The position numbers were made by a program, and so were the translations under genes. From Muraenolepis orangiensis (taxonomy: Eukaryota > Chordata > Actinopteri > Gadiformes > Muraenolepididae), in contig CM051000.1 in assembly GCA_027704905.1 (NCBI GenBank), positions 10,150,342-10,214,341 of the forward strand: a stretch of DNA of 64,000 nt. Direction: 5' to 3'. Shown here in pieces: positions 58,650-64,000 of this stretch. Under the pieces are notes generated by a model. The model worked only from the letters and a program-made list of their open reading frames with translations. It did not search any database and was not told where the DNA came from. The first letter of the stretch is position 1, and each line of letters begins with the position of its first letter.

Positions 58650-59880
58650 GAGAGTCAAGTCAAGTCAAGTAAATTTTATTCACAGTTACAGTCTCAAAGG
58701 GCTTCACATGCCACATGCTTACAACACCCCCCAAACCCTAGCCCCACAAAGGGCAAGAAAAAACTAAAGGGTGGAAGGGAGTGGAAGGGATCCCTCCTTC
58801 CAGGGATAGTTTAGGAGTGCAATGGGTGCCATTAGTGACATATAGTAATGTACATAGTAAAGTACAAAGAAAATAATATACATACTGTATGATATAAAAA
58901 ATATACAAATATTAAAATGAGAATATCATTTGTGTGTGGTGTTGGCCGGTATCCTTCAGGTGGGGATCACAGCGGCACACTGGAAAACAGAAGCAGACTG
59001 CGGTATGGTAGGATGGGGTAGGGTGGACATGGAACATGTGGAGAACCTGTAGTCTAGTACCTATAGGTAGAAGGGATAGGCTAGTGCTGGCTAACGGGTC
59101 GATTTAGCTGTAACGAGAGCTGAGGCGCCAAACGACAATGTAAATAAGTAGGTTTTAAGTTTAGATTTCAACATAGTCTGCCTCCCTGATTCCAGGTGGC
59201 AGACTGTTCCACAAATAGGGCGCACGGTAGGAGAACGCTCTATTCCCTACTGATTTATATTCTATATGTTCTGCACAAGCTGGAGGCTTTTCGTAGCGGA
59301 GTTTGGTAACCCAGAGAACAGTGCATTACAGTAATCTAGTCTAGACGACATCAACGCTTCCATGAGTGTCTCTGCATCCGTGGCAGACAGCATTGGTCAA
59401 ATTCTAGCAATGTTTCTAAGATGAGAAAATGCAGTTCTGGTTATACATTTTACATGTTGATTGAAAGATAGCCTCTTGTCAAACAAGACACCAAGATTTT
59501 TAACACAAGAGCTTTTGGCTACAGTAGAGCCCTCAAATAACAGTGTGACGTTTTCAAATAGTGGTCGTTGTTGCTTCGGGTCGATGATTATCAGCTCTGT
59601 TTTCCTGTGTTAAGCTGCAGGTAGTTTTGGGACATTCATCTTTTAATTGCAGTCAGGCAGGATTTAAATTGCTGGATCTGTGAGGAGTCGTTTGACCTGA
59701 TAGGAAAATAGATTTGGGTGTCGTCAGCACAACAGTGAAAACTTATTCCATAACCGCGAATAATATCACCAAGAGGGAGCATGTACGTTGCAAATAGCAG
59801 AGGACTTGGGGAAGACCAAAGCTTAGGTTACAGTGATTTGATTGTGAATCATCACAAAGAACAAATTTGAGTTACACTTT
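58650..59880 (-). mobile_element. Second copy of the same L2-like LINE, 3' part, internally deleted
   Basis: This region repeats 51345-52870 in the same orientation with small deletions: the tail of GTCAAGT units, the segment with GGGCTTCACATGCCACATG, the block with GCACGGTAGGAGAACGCTCT, and the stretch with CACCAAGAGGGAGCATGTA. It retains remains of the C-terminal reverse transcriptase region but no open frame. A piece corresponding to about 52000-52250 of the first copy is missing. With the first copy it brackets the complete GCAP gene as direct repeats. Confidence 0.85.
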
Positions 59881-60159
59881 TTAATGCCAGGCCACCTCTC
59901 TTCTATTCAGTCCTTGAGTTTGTAAGTGTAGGCATGCCACCTTAGCTGCACAACTCCTATAGCAATGATGTTTATTCAAGAGATCACTTTAATTGTTATC
60001 CACATACACACACATTAGAATCTAAAAAATAGTTTCGAACAGCTGTTAAGAAAATTGCACAATTATCTCACTAGACTTTTTGTAGTCCAGTGAGATGGGT
60101 TGCTCTGACTCCGAGGGTTGCTCTAACTACAAGCTATGACCCCTTGTCACTTAGCCGTG

Positions 60160-60415
60160 CCCTAGCAACCACCCACAGCATCATAGCAACCACAGTGAAA
60201 ACCCTAATAACCACCTAGAACACCCTAGCAACCATCTTGAACACCCTAGCAACCACAGAGAACACCCTAGCAACTACCCAGAACATCCTAGCAACCACCT
60301 AGAATAACTTAGCAACCACCCAGATGATCCTAGCATCCACCAAGGGCACCATAGCAACCACCTAGAACATCCTTGAAACCACCCACATAGCAACTACACA
60401 AAACACCCTAGCATA
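60160..60415 (+). repeat. Degenerate ~22-bp minisatellite (CCTAGCAACCACC type)
   Basis: About eleven irregular copies of a unit like ACCCTAGCAACCACCTAGAA. Units differ by small changes and variable length. Confidence 0.75.
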
Positions 60416-61095
60416 CATTGTGGAATACATTGTAGAATACATTGTGCCCAAATTGTGCACTTAAGTACTACATTCATGCTGGGATGAGTTTGTTTCATCT
60501 GATGTTTAATGTCTGCACCAAGACAAACTTCTGTATGTCTCAACGTACGATGAGGCGATATAAGTATTGTATGCATTTACCATGAAGACTTAATGTGTGA
60601 AGATCCGTTATTTATGTGTTTTTGAAGTCAGTGGCAGGCCTATAGGTCCAAAGCAGCTTGGTGAAGACGATAGCTAGGCTAACGGTCCTATCCTTGGATG
60701 CCCCAGACACGTTACATGTACACTCCATCAAAAGGGGGCCTGTTACTTGAGTATGTATTTGGTGCAGTGAGCTTAAGCTCCCTACACACATAAGCTTCAA
60801 GTGTAAGCTTCTCCATGATGGATGTTGTAGTGGTTGTGTGTCAGTGGTGTGATCCACATAATTGTCTCCTGAGCACTTTGGCGGTGCATCCATAATGATA
60901 TCTATGGTGTTAATGACGATGTTAATGAGACAGAGGCCTGTGCCTCTTTTTTGTGGCCGTCCTTTGTGTTTATGAATAATGTTCCCTGTGCCAGTTGGAC
61001 TTTATCTTGCCTAGGGAACTAGTGTGGATGTGCCACTTACTACTGCATACGGCATGAGATTTCCCTCACTCCATCACTATACCAATTGTGTGATT

Positions 61096-61350
61096 ACTAG
61101 GGCTTGGGAGTAGCTCAGTCTGTTGGAACTTGGCTTGAGAGCGGAAAGGTGGCCGGTTAAAGTCCCCGAAACGCCCAGGCACTGTCGAGGTGCCCTTGAG
61201 CAAGGCATCAGACCCCTACACTGCTCCCCGGGGCGCTGCATTTAAAATAGCTGCCCACTGCTCCAAACACACACATGGGTTAAATGCAGAGAAACAAATT
61301 TCACTGTGTGTGTACATGTACAGGTATGTCACCAATAAAGATTCAATCCA
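61096..61350 (+). mobile_element. tRNA-derived SINE with complete 3' tail
   Basis: The A box (TAGCTCAGTCTGTTGG) starts at 61111; the B box is mutated to GGTTAAAGTCC. The hairpin reads GAGGTGCCCTTGAGCAAGGC. The 3' end is ACCAATAAAGATTCAATCC, followed by an (AT)n array. The tail resembles the AATAAA-ATCTT ends of the LINE family at 54.5 kb. Confidence 0.8.
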
Positions 61351-61364
61351 AATTGTGTGTAGGA

Positions 61365-61367
<3 letters not shown>

Positions 61368-61423
<56 letters not shown>
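61368..61423. repeat. (AT)n microsatellite at a SINE 3' end
   Basis: About 55 bp of pure AT directly after the SINE tail. Confidence 0.95.
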
Positions 61424-61425
<2 letters not shown>

Positions 61426-61667
61426 TTACTGCGATACTGCAGTGTCTCTCAAGCACACAGCAATGGAACATTTTGAGGGCTTCCAATTTGACGTTCAAGT
61501 TTATAATTGTATCTCACATTCCGTGAATAAAAGAGATTGAAAATGAAATTGAATAGTACATGTAACTTGGATAGTGAGAGAGAGTTTGACGAAACAACAA
61601 CAAATGTGACAAACAAGTCATCCAAAACACGTTTAATAAGAAAAAAAAACAGTTTGGCACACATTGC

Positions 61668-61686
61668 ACACACACACACGCACGTA

Positions 61687-61764
<78 letters not shown>
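61668..61764. repeat. (CA)n microsatellite
   Basis: CA array with a CGCACGTAAG interruption near 61680. Confidence 0.95.
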
Positions 61765-61765
<1 letters not shown>

Positions 61766-62117
61766 CCTCGTAATTTGTGAGGTAATATATATCTTAATGC
61801 AATAAAATATTCTAATTCTAAAATTGCTAAAATTCTTGAATATGAGGTAGGTTATGTACATGTTTGGAATGCATATTATTGATAATTCAATAACAATAAT
61901 TCAACGCAATAATTCCTGGATTTCTGTGTCCTTGAATCATGCCTCACATGAGCTAGAGTCAACAAGGCCCAGCATCCAACGTTCACTGTGGCCATTCCAT
62001 CTCGGATAAACCAACATATGTATCACCAAAAATCATTTATCATTTAAAAACAGAGCAAGGGGTTGTTTCGTATCAGTGTGTTGACAGCCCCAGACGGGGG
62101 CACGTCAAATACACGTT

Positions 62118-62303
62118 TCAAGGCATTCTCCCACAGTTCTGAATGACCCAGTCTTTGGCGTTGATGTCCAGCTTCAGCATGTTCATGACCCACTCATCCT
62201 TCTGGGCTCCTTCCATGAACTCTGTCAGGGAAATCTCGCCTGAGGAATACATCGTGAGAGGACATGGTGTGAAGTTGCATGTCATATTAGTGTAAATAGT
62301 GGG

Positions 62304-62339
<36 letters not shown>

Positions 62340-64000
62340 CACACACAAACACACACACGCACACGCACACACACACACACACACACATACACACACACAC
62401 ACACAAAAACAAGGGTGAATTACAATGTTTACACATAATTCCACCTCTTTGTATGTATATATTTGCACTACTTCTACATTGGGCCACTGCAATATGTCCC
62501 ATAGGTTACAGCAAAAAATTAATAAATAAGTTAATAATACTATTATAATATAATAATAATTAATAATTATATATATATATATATATATATAACGATTTAG
62601 TTATATTTGTAATTGCTGTTACGTGTGAAAGGGTGTGTTGTGAGGACTGCTACACAATTTAAGATTCAAGATTCAAGATTTTTATTTGCCATTTGCAACA
62701 ACAATTTACTCCCCATTGTTGTACTTGTGCAACGAAAAAGGTAGGCATTCTGATCTGGTTCTGATTACCATTATTATCTTACTATGGGGCCAAAATGTAT
62801 TCAAGGAGAGGAACCATCTCCCAGACCCCCCTACATCCATTTGGGGTAAGCCACAGTGGTTTGAGTGTGTGTGTGGAATGGGGGATGAGGGGCCAATCTT
62901 ATTTTTAAGATTGTAATAGGTCTTTATCGCAGAGGTGTAATGAACACAGGTGTATCTCCTGACATTATTCACCGGCAATTGCCTGCCTATACAGACCCAT
63001 AAATCACTTGATGAGCTACACCTGTTTTTACCATTATGATAAGGCCTATTTTTCTACTTTGTTGTTCAGACTGATCTCATCCGTTTTATTTAGACTCCAG
63101 TCATAAAACACTGGCTGAAAATGCATCTGGAAAATGCATCTGGGGGCCCTAGAAGCATCTGTGCCCTGGGGCCCATCGCCTCGTTATCCGTCTACGAATA
63201 GACAGTCATATAGTAACACATTCCATTTGAGGTAATAAAAATATACTTATGGACGTTATTGCCATTGGGAAATTAAAAGTTAAGACATCAAACCCCCCTC
63301 ATTGTGAAGCACCTTCGAAAAATTCATTTTGATACAAGTCACTACATTGTTCTTACCATCGTGATTAAGGTCAACCAATTCAAAGATTCTGTCACAAACA
63401 TCATTTGGCGTCATTTGGAATTCACCCTTCTGGAACTTGATTTTGTAGATAATCTGTAAAGAACATTTATGTTAAGTCAACTGATCATTGTTCATCGACA
63501 TATACTACCCACATTGTAAAGGCACAAACCTGATTGAAAAAGTATTCTATTAAGGTGAACACAAATACAGTAAAACACGATGCAAACCAGGTCTTGTAAG
63601 GTAAAGCTACATGTAAGACGCTTAGATTAGATGCAAGAGGTTGTATCTTTAACCTGGGATAACCCAAAGACAGCAGTCTTCATCCAATAATGTACAAACC
63701 TATGGCACTCTGACCCGGAGCCGTAAGCCCTCACACAGGGTTAGTGTGGAAGATGAAAATAGTCTACCTTGTAGCCCTTGTAGTATGGAACTCAGTGCGC
63801 TAAAGCAGAGGATTAACAGAAGGGTCTTAACACCAAGACCTAAAAATGTTTACTGCAACGGCTTAAAATGTGCTCTGTTTTTGAATTCAATAATAATAGC
63901 GAGAGATGCGTCTTACCCGTATGAGTTGTTTCACCTCGTGTCGGTCTAATTTTCCGTTCCCGTCCTTGTCGTATATTTTGAAGGACCATTTTAGCCTGTC
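62118..64000 (-). CDS. Second GCAP-family gene, partial (exons 2-4; exon 1 beyond the window)
   Basis: Three exons are visible: 63917-64000 (cut by the window edge), 63357-63453 and 62118-62239, with GT-AG junctions in the same phases as the neighbouring GCAP gene. They encode DRLKWSFKIYDKDGNGKLDR with EF3 (DKDGNGKLDRHE), then IIYKIKFQKGEFQMTPNDVC and DRIFELVDLNHDG, and last GEISLTEFMEGAQKDEWVMN with EF4 (DLNHDGEISLTE), ending WVIQNCGRMP. Exon 3 is 97 nt, one codon shorter than in the neighbour. The C-terminal tail differs completely after KLDI, so the two are distinct paralogues rather than a recent copy. Its N-terminus, myristoylation site, EF1 and EF2 lie outside the window. Confidence 0.92.
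62308..62405. repeat. (CA)n microsatellite in the last intron of the second GCAP gene
   Basis: CA array with AAA and CGCA interruptions, about 70 bp downstream of the exon 4 acceptor region; an (AT)n tract follows at 62567-62592. Confidence 0.95.
62655..62725 (-). mobile_element. 3' tail of the same LINE family as 53800-54500, minus strand
   Basis: On the minus strand this reads GGGGAGTAA, then CAAATGGCAAATAAAAATC and a CTTGAAT repeat tail. That matches the end of the fragment at 54410-54500 (GGGGAGTAAG, CAAATGGCCAATAAAAAATC, repeats). How far the copy extends to the right is not clear; no coding remains are visible. Confidence 0.6.
62726..63356 (-). other. Intron of the second GCAP gene (between exons 3 and 4)
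   Basis: No further exon is visible. The segment with a repeated AAATGCATCTGG (about 63120-63150) looks repeat-derived. Confidence 0.5.

Overview
The window is nuclear DNA from a teleost fish. It has spliced vertebrate genes with GT-AG introns, fish-type tRNA-derived SINEs, L2-like LINE remnants and a very high density of long (CA)n/(GT)n and (GA)n arrays. The dense arrays would fit a gadiform, but that is only a guess; the clade cannot be fixed from the sequence alone.

The main gene is golgb1 (giantin), the large Golgi-membrane coiled-coil tether. It lies on the minus strand from the ATG at 49649 to the stop at 18884. I placed 28 coding exons by splice sites, and every exon junction keeps phase. 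Exon 20 is a single ~11.9 kb exon (23145..35037) holding most of the coiled coil. The protein ends in a C-terminal membrane anchor (18884..19042) that matches mammalian giantin. Two things stand out: the predicted protein is about 5,150 residues (human giantin is about 3,260), partly because of a ~348-residue internal tandem repeat; and exon 20 has one base too many, which creates a frame break at 29929..29957. The likely promoter, at about 50.85 kb, is an NRF-1-type palindrome nested inside a longer inverted repeat.

Upstream of golgb1 are two tandem minus-strand genes of the retinal guanylate cyclase-activating protein (GCAP) family. One is complete in four coding exons (56241..57282). The second runs off the right edge (62118..64000, exons 2 to 4 only). 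Between and around them are an L2-like LINE with endonuclease and reverse transcriptase remnants (51.35-53.76 kb), a second copy of its 3' region (58.65-59.88 kb), a LINE fragment of another family (53.8-54.5 kb), SINEs and minisatellites.

The left 17.5 kb contains no gene I can support. It holds microsatellites, a degenerate TTAGGG block, a 47-bp minisatellite, a duplicated 180-bp unit, SINEs, other dispersed repeats, and one repeat-poor stretch (about 10.84-11.36 kb) that could be conserved regulatory DNA. Nothing here resembles an undescribed multi-gene system. The best leads are the giantin frame break, its internal repeat, and several strong RNA-type hairpins in its introns and 3' flank.
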